Positions 25,205-37,969 of a DNA stretch of 64,000 bases are shown one piece after another. The number at the start of each line of letters is the position of its first letter. Positions within the stretch are counted from its first letter, which is position 1. The notes below the pieces were generated by a model. That model was given only the letters and a program-made list of their open reading frames with translations, ran no database searches and had not been told where the DNA came from. The translations under genes were made by a program, and so were the position numbers. This stretch comes from Struthio camelus (Eukaryota > Chordata > Aves > Struthioniformes > Struthionidae): the NCBI RefSeq assembly GCF_040807025.1, contig NC_090952.1:17047068-17111067 (forward strand), written 5' to 3'.

Positions 25205-26796
25205 CAGATGGGCGGAGAGACCTTCTGAAGGTGTCATGAGATCCTCACAACGGGCAGCTGAGCGTGCGCGCGGCCTGCTGGCTCCTTGCACCTGGCAGTG
25301 AACAACTGCGCTGTCGGTGCCGCCCGCTCGCTCTTCTCCTCTGCGCTTGTCCTTAGTGCTACTTCGTGGAGAGATGGTCTTTCACGGAGCCAGGCAGGCT
25401 GGGCAGATGAGCCTGCGCAGGGCCTGCCTAAGACTGGGGCGGGTGCAGAGAGCGAGGCTAGAAGGCCATTGGGCTCGGTGCGTTTCACGGCAGTAAAACA
25501 AGAACCGCAGTCAAAGAATAGCCCTGTAAGGGAGCGTGTGAGTGGGTACCTCTCCTTTTTCCCCCGTGCCAGGCAAACGCTTCCCTTTCCCCAAAGAAAC
25601 GGAGGCCGCGGTGACCCTCCCGTTCCTTCTCGAGCGGCCACGCTGCCCCGGCAAGGCAGTGACCCCCCGGCCGAGCCCGGCCCCTGCCCGCACAGAGGAG
25701 GCAGCAAAACAAGTCCGCCTGGAGCTTCCTGGGCTGTGAGGGAGCCTGTGGGGGAGCCTGTCCCCTGCTGACTCCCCGGGGAGTGCACAGCTGCATTCAG
25801 GGCCGCGTCTCTGGCAGGGGTGGGAAGCGAAGGGGAGCGTCTCCAGAGGGAATTGTAGCCTGTGGGGCTCGAGCGTGTCCCAGCATGCCTTCCGCCAGGG
25901 TGAAAAGGCCGCTTGGCTGTGCGGGCTGCTGCGCTCTCAGCACAGATTGCTAAGGGGAGTGTAAGTGAGAGCTATGTCGGGGGGCACCTTTACTGGTAGG
26001 AAGTCTTTGCACGTCAGGGGAGTCCAGTGGGGCCCTTTCCACCATCGCGTCCCTGTCTTGCGCCTGTGCGTGTGCTGTTGGCAGTCACGCGGGCTTTTGA
26101 GGAACAGTGCTGCGCGCACAGACAGTGCTTGCTGTGCCTCAAGAGAAATGGCTGTGGCACAGCAGGAGAGAAAGGAGCAGCTCCAGAGCTGTGCCTGGGG
26201 ACACAGGCGGATGCTGCTTGTGCCGTGGTGCGTCCAGGGGAGGGCTGAAGGGTGAGCACCTTGTCTCTGGAGCAGGGTGCAACTGAACTGGGATGTGGGT
26301 AAGGCACAATTTTGTGGGCGTGGTGACATTTGGGGTGCAGGAAGTGGGTGTAGATGCATTTATGGCCTCCTCCTGGGATGTGTGCTGCCTGGTGGTGGGC
26401 GGTGGTGGGTTATTTTTCATGTTGCGATGGCTGGAAGGAGGTCTTGTTGGTCTGAGCACTTGGAGCGCTGGTGTGGAGGCGGTGTCTAGTGAAGACACGG
26501 TCAGCAGTTGGTTTGTTGCTTGTGGAGTTGCTGCTCGCATGAGGTGAGATGCTTGAGGGCAGAGAGGTGTTCTTGCAGACTGTGAGCGCAGGGCTTGGGC
26601 TTTTCGGCTGCTTTGTGTCACAAGCAGATACCCTGAGTCTCTCAGTTGCCCTCGGGTTGCAACGCAGCGTCAGTAGCAGTGTTGTCTGGGGAGCAGCTTG
26701 TGTGAGGCCTGGCTGCCCCAAGGAAGAGTGTGCGGAGCTGCTGGAGCAGAGCTGCACGCAAAGGTTGTGCTGGAAGGCATCGAGCCCTGGAGTAGT

Positions 26797-26905
26797 AGAG
26801 GTTGGAAGGGCCACCTGGAGGCCACCGAGTGCAGTGGCCTGCCCAAAGCAGGTCTACTTAGACCGGCTGGCCTCGTGCAGTCGAGTCTCCAACTGCCTGA
26901 GTCTG
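26797..26905 (-). mobile_element. CR1 LINE 3'-end relic in unit 1
   Basis: The plus strand reads AGAGGTTGGAAGGG, then GCCCAAAGCAGGT and CTTAGACCGGCTGG. This is the reverse complement of the 3' part of avian CR1 (consensus GAGGTTGGAAGGGACCTCTGG, then CCAAAGCAGGTTCACCTAGA). It is short, degraded and GC-shifted, so it predates the array amplification. Confidence 0.7.
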
Positions 26906-28109
26906 GGAAAAGCTGGCGTTCCTTCTTCACGGCATTGCAGTCGCTGGACCGCGTGGAGACTAACAGAGGTGGAGCGTGCGCTTTCGGCTCTTTGATGGTG
27001 TGATGTGCGAGTTGGTGCAGGGAGCAACGAAGCCGCGACCTCCTTGTGGAGAGGCCCCGGTGGCGCGGACAAGCTCTGCGGCTTGGTCCTCCTTTTCTCC
27101 AAGGGGCCGGGCTCCCAAAGCATCTGTGCGAGTCACGTAAGAAATGTGACCCTTTTTGCCAGGAGATGCAGGAGCAGGGGCGCTGTGTGGGTTCAGCAGC
27201 TATTTTCGAAGCCCTGTGCAGGGGTCTTTGGTTATTCTGCCACCGTGTGGCTGAGAAAAGGCCGTGGGCCGAGGTTTCTGCAGTTGGGGATGAGAGCGCG
27301 ATTCTCCGAGCAGGACCAGCCCAGCACGTCCTGGGGGGTCTCGCAAGGGCTGGCCGTGAGGTTTGGGCCTTGGCACAGCCTGCTGTCAGGGAAAGGGGCT
27401 TTGCAGCACTGGCCCCGCGGGCACGGTGGCGGAGTGCTGGGAAGGGACCCTGGGCTTGGCTTGGCGGAGCTGGGGCCCCTTTGGCAGCCGTGTGCGTGGG
27501 GGAGGGCACGGTGAGCGGCAGAGGAGGGCTGTCAGCCTGCCCGAGAGCTGCGCGCCACCGGGGCGCAGGCGGTGGCTGTGGCAGTGCGGTGGGCTTTGCT
27601 GCCCAGGCCGCGGGCCAGAGCACCCGCTGCCTTCGGCCCCAGAGCCATGGCGGGGCTCTGGCCATGCCCCGCGCGGCTGCTGCCGAGGGGCCCTGAGGCT
27701 TGGCTGCCGGGACGCTCTCCAGCCCCGCGCTAGAAAGCCCTGGGAGGCGAGTGCTGCTCGCACGGCCGCGGGAGGTGCGGAGCACGGAAAGGCAGCCAGC
27801 TGTTGGCAGGGTCACGGTGCTTCCCCGCAATGGCAGGTGGGCACCGAGTGCAGCGTGCCTGGGAGCCAGTGCGAAAGCCCAGGGAGAAAGCGCCGGGCTG
27901 CCACGGTGTGGGGCTGTGACGGGCATCCCCTGCCCTCCCTGTCGCCGTGGCGTGATCCTGGCCAAAGCCAGGCTTGGGCCCAGCTGTGCTGGTGCTGGAG
28001 CGTGTGTGAGTGAGTGAGATGTGTGCCCCAAGGCCTGGGCGTGGGTGAGAGCAGCTCATTGAGAGGAAACACCACCCTCACACGGCGTGAGCTCTGCCTC
28101 CTCTTGACC

Positions 28110-28115
28110 TTTATT
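28110..28115 (-). terminator. AATAAA poly(A) signal, array gene copy 2
   Basis: Same signal and GT-rich downstream element as in copy 1. Confidence 0.75.
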
Positions 28116-28509
28116 GCCCCCGTTGCCTCCCCGTGCTGGTGGCTGTGTGCGAGGAAGGCGCCGGCCCGAGACGGAGGAGCGCGGTGCGGGCAGGCGGGGA
28201 GGAGGGCCGGTGCGGTGGCCTGGTGTCGGGGCAGGCTCTTGCTTTGCGGGCGCGCGCTGGAGCAGGCGCTGGGGCTGGGCAGCGGCAGCAGGCTCTTTGC
28301 GTGTTGTCCGGCGGAGTCGTGGGTGTGCGAGCCGGTGAGTTTGTGGGCAAAGGGGCCGGTGCTTCGCCGGGGCTCTGCTGGGCTCTGGCTGACGTGTTTT
28401 GGAGGGCCAGCGTTGCTCTCGTTGTGCCTCAGCGGCTCTGATGCCCGTTTGCCAGAGAAGGGCCCCAAAGTCGGCGTCAGCGTGCCCAGCCGCCCGGCCT
28501 GCCGCCCGC

Positions 28510-30648
28510 TCAGGCCTCGTCGCTGGTGGGTGGTTCGGGTCCGTCTGAGCCAGGCGCGCCCGCGCTCGTGTTGTGCTCGTCCCGCTCTGTGGCGCTGAAA
28601 GGGAAGCAGTGGTTGCGTGCAGTAGCTTTCTGAAGGGAATATTGCCCAGCCGCAAAGGAAAGGGAGCGGGAGACTAGGTCTGTAAGCCCACAAAGAGGCC
28701 GCCAAAGCCCGCGTGCCCTTGAAAGGGGTGCAGGATAATCTGCCAAACGTGTCTTGTGCTTTTGCGGTGGTGCGTACCTGTCCAGAGAAGCGCTTCTGCT
28801 GAAGTCGTCCGAGTCCGGCGTAGGAGGCGGGGAGAGAAGAAAAAGGCCACCGTATGGACAGTCCTCGTCATCGTCCCAGGTGCTGCAGAGCTCTATGCTT
28901 GCTGTGCTCGGGGAAGCACACCTGGAGCAGGCACGCTGCAGGCTCGTGGGAAGCTGTGAATAATGACGACGCGTCAGCGGAGGAGCGTTATGTGGGTCCG
29001 AGTTTGACGAGGGGAAGGTTGGGAGGGACTCGCTCGGCTGGAGCGTTTTGTGCCGGAGGCAGAAGAGAACTCACCTGCTGGCAGTGGCCAAGGGTCTGCA
29101 GAGCGGATGCCTCGACGTCGTTCTCTGGAGACCTAGGAACGGCAGAGAGAGGTGTTACTTGTCCTTTGGAGCGGAAGACTAGCAGCGCGTTGCCTTTCCG
29201 TAGGCTAAAGCCAAGCCCTTTGCGCGTCCTAGTGGGGAACGCGTCCTTTGTCCCGTTTGCCAAGGAGAGCGCCTCCGAGACTAGCAGGGCTGGGAGTCTG
29301 TGGTCAGGTATGGCGCCTGTAGAAGGGGTGAAAGTGCCAGCGTGGGAGCTTTCTGGGAAGCCTTGACAGTACAGGGAGGCTGAAGGGGAGCACTTTGTGC
29401 AGCTGCGTAAAAGCCGCTTTGCAGTTGTGCTGTTCCTTCTGCCTGGCCACGAGAGCGGCAGGGCAAGAGAGGACGCCAGCGAAGGGCGCTAGCTAGTTGG
29501 ATTTAACGCGTTTAAGAGTCATGCCTGGAAGTCCTTCAGCATCTGTATTTGGGGGCCTGTTGAGGGCAGCTGTAGGCTTCCCGGCCGCTCCGAGGGGTGG
29601 CCGAGACCTGGACGGAGGTGAGCCCTTGGCTGTGGCTTTGTGCCCATGTTTGTGCTGTCCGCCAGGTGTGGAGCAGGAGGTTCAGCGCTCCCAGGGAGTT
29701 GCCCTGGGTGGAGCCTGACTCATGCTGCGAGTGGCTAAAGCTAGGGACCTGCCCACGTGGGGAGCTGCTTTGCTACCTATCCCTTGGGAAGGGAGGTGAC
29801 TTTTCAAAGTTACTTTTCTTTGCCGGTCTTGAGTCGGCAGGCAAGCCAAACGCAGCACGTGAAGACGACCACAGCAGCGATGAGCGTCAGAGTGTTTGCG
29901 ACGATGATGATGGCGGTGTGATTTAGAACGCCCGGGTCATCCTCTTCAAAGCCGCTGAGGAAGGTTACTGCAAAATAACGGGCAGACAGGAGAGTTTATA
30001 TGAAAGGTGCGTGCTGTGGTAGGTCAGAGAGAGGAGGAGGAGGGGGAGGCTGAAGAAAGAAGAGCCCCAGCAGAGCGGCACGTGCTTTTCTGTTGTGGGG
30101 ACATGATTTCCCAGCACGGGCAGGATGCCGTGCGGTGTAGGAGTTGAGGGCCGGAGCACTGGGGAAAGAGTGCCGTCCTTCTCCTCTCCCCTCTGTTCCT
30201 TGTGGTGGAGTTGCTCCTGCTGTCCTGGCGTGTCCTTGCTGCAGTGGGAAGAAGGGGGAAGGAGGAGCCTGTTGTCATCAGCAAGACGGAGAAGTGCCGG
30301 GAGGAGGGTTGGCAGGTGCTTTTGTGTCCCCAGGGAGGGCAGCATGGGAGGGCGGCGCAGGCGGCTTTGGAAAGCCGCGTCTGTGCCCGAGAGCTCCTTC
30401 TAAAGCGTGCTCGGCTGTGAAAGGGACGCGTCTGTTCTCGCGGTGCCGGCAGGTGCTCCTAGGCGCCAGCGGAAGCGCTGGCTTCCCCCTGGAAATTCCT
30501 CCTTAGCGAATGTTAGTTGGGGGAGAGGAGGTTTTACGTTGGAGCGCGTACCTTCAGACGACGCTGAAGCCTCTCTTTCCTCCGGGATGGGGAAGGCTCG
30601 TGCGAAAGCACAAAGCCAGAGGCACACCAAGGCAGAGCAGCGAGCCAT
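28510..30648 (-). CDS. Unrecognised small type I membrane protein, array copy 2
   Basis: Same five-exon model: 30552-30648, 29814-29967, 29075-29132, 28778-28890, 28510-28594. I saw no coding-exon difference from copy 1; its private variant (28978) is intronic. Complete with its own start region and poly(A) signal, so it should be as functional as any other copy. Confidence 0.75.
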
Positions 30649-30728
30649 GTCTGCTGGTACTGCCAAAGCCGGGTGCGCAAATGAGGCGCGCCGGGCAAGG
30701 GGGGCCCTGGGTTGCCCTCGCAGTGCTG

Positions 30729-30736
30729 TGACATCA
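30729..30736 (-). promoter_or_regulatory. CRE-like motif upstream of array gene copy 2
   Basis: Same octamer and spacing as in copy 1. Confidence 0.4.
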
Positions 30737-32328
30737 CAGATGGGCGGAGAGACCTTCTGAAGGTGTCATGAGATCCTCACAACGGGCAGCTGAGCGTGCG
30801 CGCGGCCTGCTGGCTCCTTGCACCTGGCAGTGAACAACTGCGCTGTCGGTGCCGCCCGCTCGCTCTTCTCCTCTGCGCTTGTCCTTAGTGCTACTTCGTG
30901 GAGAGATGGTCTTTCACGGAGCCAGGCAGGCTGGGCAGATGAGCCTGCGCAGGGCCTGCCTAAGACTGGGGCGGGTGCAGAGAGCGAGGCTAGAAGGCCA
31001 TTGGGCTCGGTGCGTTTCACGGCAGTAAAACAAGAACCGCAGTCAAAGAATAGCCCTGTAAGGGAGCGTATGAGTGGGTACCTCTCCTTTTTCCCCCGTG
31101 CCAGGCAAACGCTTCCCTTTCCCCAAAGAAACGGAGGCCGCGGTGACCCTCCCGTTCCTTCTCGAGCGGCCACGCTGCCCCGGCAAGGCAGTGACCCCCC
31201 GGCCGAGCCCGGCCCCTGCCCGCACAGAGGAGGCAGCAAAACAAGTCCGCCTGGAGCTTCCTGGGCTGTGAGGGAGCCTGTGGGGGAGCCTGTCCCCTGC
31301 TGACTCCCCGGGGAGTGCACAGCTGCATTCAGGGCCGCGTCTCTGGCAGGGGTGGGAAGCGAAGGGGAGCGTCTCCAGAGGGAATTGTAGCCTGTGGGGC
31401 TCGAGCGTGTCCCAGCATGCCTTCCGCCAGGGTGAAAAGGCCGTTTGGCTGTGCGGGCTGCTGCGCTCTCAGCACAGATTGCTAAGGGGAGTGTAAGTGA
31501 GAGCTATGTCGGGGGGCACCTTTACTGGTAGGAAGTCTTTGCACGTCAGGGGAGTCCAGTGGGGCCCTTTCCACCATCGCGTCCCTGTCTTGCGCCTGTG
31601 CGTGTGCTGTTGGCAGTCACGCGGGCTTTTGAGGAACAGTGCTGCGCGCACAGACAGTGCTTGCTGTGCCTCAAGAGAAATGGCTGTGGCACAGCAGGAG
31701 AGAAAGGAGCAGCTCCAGAGCTGTGCCTGGGGACACAGGCGGATGCTGCTTGTGCCGTGGTGCGTCCAGGGGAGGGCTGAAGGGTGAGCACCTTGTCTCT
31801 GGAGCAGGGTGCAACTGAACTGGGATGTGGGTAAGGCACAATTTTGTGGGCGTGGTGACATTTGGGGTGCAGGAAGTGGGTGTAGATGCATTTATGGCCT
31901 CCTCCTGGGATGTGTGCTGCCTGGTGGTGGGCGGTGGTGGGTTATTTTTCATGTTGCGATGGCTGGAAGGAGGTCTTGTTGGTCTGAGCACTTGGAGCGC
32001 TGGTGTGGAGGCGGTGTCTAGTGAAGACACGGTCAGCAGTTGGTTTGTTGCTTGTGGAGTTGCTGCTCGCATGAGGTGAGATGCTTGAGGGCAGAGAGGT
32101 GTTCTTGCAGACTGTGAGCGCAGGGCTTGGGCTTTTCGGCTGCTTTGTGTCACAAGCAGATACCCTGAGTCTCTCAGTTGCCCTCGGGTTGCAACGCAGC
32201 GTCAGTAGCAGTGTTGTCTGGGGAGCAGCTTGTGTGAGGCCTGGCTGCCCCAAGGAAGAGTGTGCGGAGCTGCTGGAGCAGAGCTGCGCGCAAAGGTTGT
32301 GCTGGAAGGCATCGAGCCCTGGAGTAGT

Positions 32329-32437
32329 AGAGGTTGGAAGGGCCACCTGGAGGCCACCGAGTGCAGTGGCCTGCCCAAAGCAGGTCTACTTAGACCGGCT
32401 GGCCTCGTGCAGTCGAGTCTCCAACTGCCTGAGTCTG
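32329..32437 (-). mobile_element. CR1 LINE 3'-end relic in unit 2
   Basis: Same relic as in unit 1, copied with the unit. Confidence 0.7.
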
Positions 32438-33641
32438 GGAAAAGCTGGCGTTCCTTCTTCACGGCATTGCAGTCGCTGGACCGCGTGGAGACTAACAGAG
32501 GTGGAGCGTGCGCTTTCGGCTCTTTGATGGTGTGATGTGCGAGTTGGTGCAGGGAGCAACGAAGCCGCGACCTCCTTGTGGAGAGGCCCCGGTGGCGCGG
32601 ACAAGCTCTGCGGCTTGGTCCTCCTTTTCTCCAAGGGGCCGGGCTCCCAAAGCATCTGTGCGAGTCACGTAAGAAATGTGACCCTTTTTGCCAGGAGATG
32701 CAGGAGCAGGGGCGCTGTGTGGGTTCAGCAGCTATTTTCGAAGCCCTGTGCAGGGGTCTTTGGTTATTCTGCCACCGTGTGGCTGAGAAAAGGCCGTGGG
32801 CCGAGGTTTCTGCAGTTGGGGATGAGAGCGCGATTCTCCGAGCAGGACCAGCCCAGCACGTCCCGGGGGGTCTCGCAAGGGCTGGCCGTGAGGTTTGGGC
32901 CTTGGCACAGCCTGCTGTCAGGGAAAGGGGCTTTGCAGCACTGGCCCCGCGGGCACGGTGGCGGAGTGCTGGGAAGGGACCCTGGGCTTGGCTTGGCGGA
33001 GCTGGGGCCCCTTTGGCAGCCGTGTGCGTGGGGGAGGGCACGGTGAGCGGCAGAGGAGGGCTGTCAGCCTGCCCGAGAGCTGCGCGCCACCGGGGCGCAG
33101 GCGGTGGCTGTGGCAGTGCGGTGGGCTTTGCTGCCCAGGCCGCGGGCCAGAGCACCCGCTGCCTTCGGCCCCAGAGCCATGGCGGGGCTCTGGCCATGCC
33201 CCGCGCGGCTGCTGCCGAGGGGCCCTGAGGCTTGGCTGCCGGGACGCTCTCCAGCCCCGCGCTAGAAAGCCCTGGGAGGCGAGTGCTGCTCGCACGGCCG
33301 CGGGAGGTGCGGAGCACGGAAAGGCAGCCAGCTGTTGGCAGGGTCACGGTGCTTCCCCGCAATGGCAGGTGGGCACCGAGTGCAGCGTGCCTGGGAGCCA
33401 GTGCGAAAGCCCAGGGAGAAAGCGCCGGGCTGCCACGGTGTGGGGCTGTGACGGGCATCCCCTGCCCTCCCTGTCGCCGTGGCGTGATCCTGGCCAAAGC
33501 CAGGCTTGGGCCCAGCTGTGCTGGTGCTGGAGCGTGTGTGAGTGAGTGAGATGTGTGCCCCAAGGCCTGGGCGTGGGTGAGAGCAGCTCATTGAGAGGAA
33601 ACACCACCCTCACACGGCGTGAGCTCTGCCTCCTCTTGACC

Positions 33642-33647
33642 TTTATT
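33642..33647 (-). terminator. AATAAA poly(A) signal, array gene copy 3
   Basis: Same signal and GT-rich downstream element as in copy 1. Confidence 0.75.
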
Positions 33648-34041
33648 GCCCCCGTTGCCTCCCCGTGCTGGTGGCTGTGTGCGAGGAAGGCGCCGGCCCG
33701 AGACGGAGGAGCGCGGTGCGGGCAGGCGGGGAGGAGGGCCGGTGCGGTGGCCTGGTGTCGGGGCAGGCTCTTGCTTTGCGGGCGCGCGCTGGAGCAGGCG
33801 CTGGGGCTGGGCAGCGGCAGCAGGCTCTTTGCGTGTTGTCCGGCGGAGTCGTGGGTGTGCGAGCCGGTGAGTTTGTGGGCAAAGGGGCCGGTGCTTCGCC
33901 GGGGCTCTGCTGGGCTCTGGCTGACGTGTTTTGGAGGGCCAGCGTTGCTCTCGTTGTGCCTCAGCGGCTCTGATGCCCGTTTGCCAGAGAAGGGCCCCAA
34001 AGTCGGCGTCAGCGTGCCCAGCCGCCCGGCCTGCCGCCCGC

Positions 34042-36180
34042 TCAGGCCTCGTCGCTGGTGGGTGGTTCGGGTCCGTCTGAGCCAGGCGCGCCCGCGCTCG
34101 TGTTGTGCTCGTCCCGCTCTGTGGCGCTGAAAGGGAAGCAGTGGTTGCGTGCAGTAGCTTTCTGAAGGGAATATTGCCCAGCCGCAAAGGAAAGGGAGCG
34201 GGAGACTAGGTCTGTAAGCCCACAAAGAGGCCGCCAAAGCCCGCGTGCCCTTGAAAGGGGTGCAGGATAATCTGCCAAACGTGTCTTGTGCTTTTGCGGT
34301 GGTGCGTACCTGTCCAGAGAAGCGCTTCTGCTGAAGTCGTCCGAGTCCGGCGTAGGAGGCGGGGAGAGAAGAAAAAGGCCACCGTATGGACAGTCCTCGT
34401 CATCGTCCCAGGTGCTGCAGAGCTCTATGCTTGCTGTGCTCGGGGAAGCACACCTGGAGCAGGCACGCTGCAGGCTCGTGGGAAGCTGTGAATAATGACG
34501 ACGCGTCAGGGGAGGAGCGTTATGTGGGTCCGAGTTTGACGAGGGGAAGGTTGGGAGGGACTCGCTCGGCTGGAGCGTTTTGTGCCGGAGGCAGAAGAGA
34601 ACTCACCTGCTGGCAGTGGCCAAGGGTCTGCAGAGCGGATGCCTCGACGTCGTTCTCTGGAGACCTAGGAACGGCAGAGAGAGGTGTTACTTGTCCTTTG
34701 GAGCGGAAGACTAGCAGCGCGTTGCCTTTCCGTAGGCTAAAGCCAAGCCCTTTGCGCGTCCTAGTGGGGAACGCGTCCTTTGTCCCGTTTGCCAAGGAGA
34801 GCGCCTCCGAGACTAGCAGGGCTGGGAGTCTGTGGTCAGGTATGGCGCCTGTAGAAGGGGTGAAAGTGCCAGCGTGGGAGCTTTCTGGGAAGCCTTGACA
34901 GTACAGGGAGGCTGAAGGGGAGCACTTTGTGCAGCTGCGTAAAAGCCGCTTTGCAGTTGTGCTGTTCCTTCTGCCTGGCCACGAGAGCGGCAGGGCAAGA
35001 GAGGACGCCAGCGAAGGGCGCTAGCTAGTTGGATTTAACGCGTTTAAGAGTCATGCCTGGAAGTCCTTCAGCATCTGTATTTGGGGGCCTGTTGAGGGCA
35101 GCTGTAGGCTTCCCGGCCGCTCCGAGGGGTGGCCGAGACCTGGACGGAGGTGAGCCCTTGGCTGTGGCTTTGTGCCCATGTTTGTGCTGTCCGCCAGGTG
35201 TGGAGCAGGAGGTTCAGCGCTCCCAGGGAGTTGCCCTGGGTGGAGCCTGACTCATGCTGCGAGTGGCTAAAGCTAGGGACCTGCCCACGTGGGGAGCTGC
35301 TTTGCTACCTATCCCTTGGGAAGGGAGGTGACTTTTCAAAGTTACTTTTCTTTGCCGGTCTTGAGTCGGCAGGCAAGCCAAACGCAGCACGTGAAGACGA
35401 CCACAGCAGCGATGAGCGTCAGAGTGTTTGCGACGATGATGATGGCGGTGTGATTTAGAACGCCCGGGTCATCCTCTTCAAAGCCGCTGAGGAAGGTTAC
35501 TGCAAAATAACGGGCAGACAGGAGAGTTTATATGAAAGGTGCGTGCTGTGGTAGGTCAGAGAGAGGAGGAGGAGGGGGAGGCTGAAGAAAGAAGAGCCCC
35601 AGCAGAGCGGCACGTGCTTTTCTGTTGTGGGGACATGATTTCCCAGCACGGGCAGGATGCCGTGCGGTGTAGGAGTTGAGGGCCGGAGCACTGGGGAAAG
35701 AGTGCCGTCCTTCTCCTCTCCCCTCTGTTCCTTGTGGTGGAGTTGCTCCTGCTGTCCTGGCGTGTCCTTGCTGCAGTGGGAAGAAGGGGGAAGGAGGAGC
35801 CTGTTGTCATCAGCAAGACGGAGAAGTGCCGGGAGGAGGGTTGGCAGGTGCTTTTGTGTCCCCAGGGAGGGCAGCATGGGAGGGCGGCGCAGGCGGCTTT
35901 GGAAAGCCGCGTCTGTGCCCGAGAGCTCCTTCTAAAGCGTGCTCGGCTGTGAAAGGGACGCGTCTGTTCTCGCGGTGCCGGCAGGTGCTCCTAGGCGCCA
36001 GCGGAAGCGCTGGCTTCCCCCTGGAAATTCCTCCTTAGCGAATGTTAGTTGGGGGAGAGGAGGTTTTACGTTGGAGCGCGTACCTTCAGACGACGCTGAA
36101 GCCTCTCTTTCCTCCGGGATGGGGAAGGCTCGTGCGAAAGCACAAAGCCAGAGGCACACCAAGGCAGAGCAGCGAGCCAT
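34042..36180 (-). CDS. Unrecognised small type I membrane protein, array copy 3
   Basis: Exons 36084-36180, 35346-35499, 34607-34664, 34310-34422, 34042-34126, identical in coding sequence to copy 1 as far as I can read. About 2.7 kb of spacer, including the CR1 relic, separates its upstream region from the 3' end of copy 4. Confidence 0.75.
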
Positions 36181-36260
36181 GTCTGCTGGTACTGCCAAAG
36201 CCGGGTGCGCAAATGAGGCGCGCCGGGCAAGGGGGGCCCTGGGTTGCCCTCGCAGTGCTG

Positions 36261-36268
36261 TGACATCA
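36261..36268 (-). promoter_or_regulatory. CRE-like motif upstream of array gene copy 3
   Basis: Same octamer and spacing as in copy 1. Confidence 0.4.
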
Positions 36269-37860
36269 CAGATGGGCGGAGAGACCTTCTGAAGGTGTCA
36301 TGAGATCCTCACAACGGGCAGCTGAGCGTGCGCGCGGCCTGCTGGCTCCTTGCACCTGGCAGTGAACAACTGCGCTGTCGGTGCCGCCCGCTCGCTCTTC
36401 TCCTCTGCGCTTGTCCTTAGTGCTACTTCGTGGAGAGATGGTCTTTCACGGAGCCAGGCAGGCTGGGCAGATGAGCCTGCGCAGGGCCTGCCTAAGACTG
36501 GGGCGGGTGCAGAGAGCGAGGCTAGAAGGCCATTGGGCTCGGTGCGTTTCACGGCAGTAAAACAAGAACCGCAGTCAAAGAATAGCCCTGTAAGGGAGCG
36601 TATGAGTGGGTACCTCTCCTTTTTCCCCCGTGCCAGGCAAACGCTTCCCTTTCCCCAAAGAAACGGAGGCCGCGGTGACCCTCCCGTTCCTTCTCGAGCG
36701 GCCACGCTGCCCCGGCAAGGCAGTGACCCCCCGGCCGAGCCCGGCCCCTGCCCGCACAGAGGAGGCAGCAAAACAAGTCCGCCTGGAGCTTCCTGGGCTG
36801 TGAGGGAGCCTGTGGGGGAGCCTGTCCCCTGCTGACTCCCCGGGGAGTGCACAGCTGCATTCAGGGCCGCGTCTCTGGCAGGGGTGGGAAGCGAAGGGGA
36901 GCGTCTCCAGAGGGAATTGTAGCCTGTGGGGCTCGAGCGTGTCCCAGCATGCCTTCCGCCAGGGTGAAAAGGCCGTTTGGCTGTGCGGGCTGCTGCGCTC
37001 TCAGCACAGATTGCTAAGGGGAGTGTAAGTGAGAGCTATGTCGGGGGGCACCTTTACTGGTAGGAAGTCTTTGCACGTCAGGGGAGTCCAGTGGGGCCCT
37101 TTCCACCATCGCGTCCCTGTCTTGCGCCTGTGCGTGTGCTGTTGGCAGTCACGCGGGCTTTTGAGGAACAGTGCTGCGCGCACAGACAGTGCTTGCTGTG
37201 CCTCAAGAGAAATGGCTGTGGCACAGCAGGAGAGAAAGGAGCAGCTCCAGAGCTGTGCCTGGGGACACAGGCGGATGCTGCTTGTGCCGTGGTGCGTCCA
37301 GGGGAGGGCTGAAGGGTGAGCACCTTGTCTCTGGAGCAGGGTGCAACTGAACTGGGATGTGGGTAAGGCACAATTTTGTGGGCGTGGTGACATTTGGGGT
37401 GCAGGAAGTGGGTGTAGATGCATTTATGGCCTCCTCCTGGGATGTGTGCTGCCTGGTGGTGGGCGGTGGTGGGTTATTTTTCATGTTGCGATGGCTGGAA
37501 GGAGGTCTTGTTGGTCTGAGCACTTGGAGCGCTGGTGTGGAGGCGGTGTCTAGTGAAGACACGGTCAGCAGTTGGTTTGTTGCTTGTGGAGTTGCTGCTC
37601 GCATGAGGTGAGATGCTTGAGGGCAGAGAGGTGTTCTTGCAGACTGTGAGCGCAGGGCTTGGGCTTTTCGGCTGCTTTGTGTCACAAGCAGATACCCTGA
37701 GTCTCTCAGTTGCCCTCGGGTTGCAACGCAGCGTCAGTAGCAGTGTTGTCTGGGGAGCAGCTTGTGTGAGGCCTGGCTGCCCCAAGGAAGAGTGTGCGGA
37801 GCTGCTGGAGCAGAGCTGCGCGCAAAGGTTGTGCTGGAAGGCATCGAGCCCTGGAGTAGT

Positions 37861-37969
37861 AGAGGTTGGAAGGGCCACCTGGAGGCCACCGAGTGCAGTG
37901 GCCTGCCCAAAGCAGGTCTACTTAGACCGGCTGGCCTCGTGCAGTCGAGTCTCCAACTGCCTGAGTCTG
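37861..37969 (-). mobile_element. CR1 LINE 3'-end relic in unit 3
   Basis: Same relic as in unit 1, copied with the unit. Confidence 0.7.

Larger units (their letters stand above)
22314..27845. repeat. Array unit 1 (complete)
   Basis: First complete unit. It joins the left LTR fragment abruptly at 22310/22314. Private variants include A at 22854 and A at 26756, where other copies carry T and G. Confidence 0.95.
27846..33377. repeat. Array unit 2 (complete)
   Basis: Complete unit. Private variant C at 28978 (G elsewhere), in intron 3 of its gene. It shares the T at the site of 25912 with unit 3. Confidence 0.95.

Noticed and set aside
25234-25788. A 184-codon minus-strand frame upstream of the array gene
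   Set aside because: It lies in the promoter side, its length is expected at this GC content, and no splice link to the gene's first exon is needed because that exon has its own start.
26670-28031. A 453-codon minus-strand open frame spanning unit junctions (and its copies)
   Set aside because: It is composition-driven (A, P, R, S, L rich), runs through the antisense CR1 relic and across the unit boundary, and shows no domain or conserved pattern.
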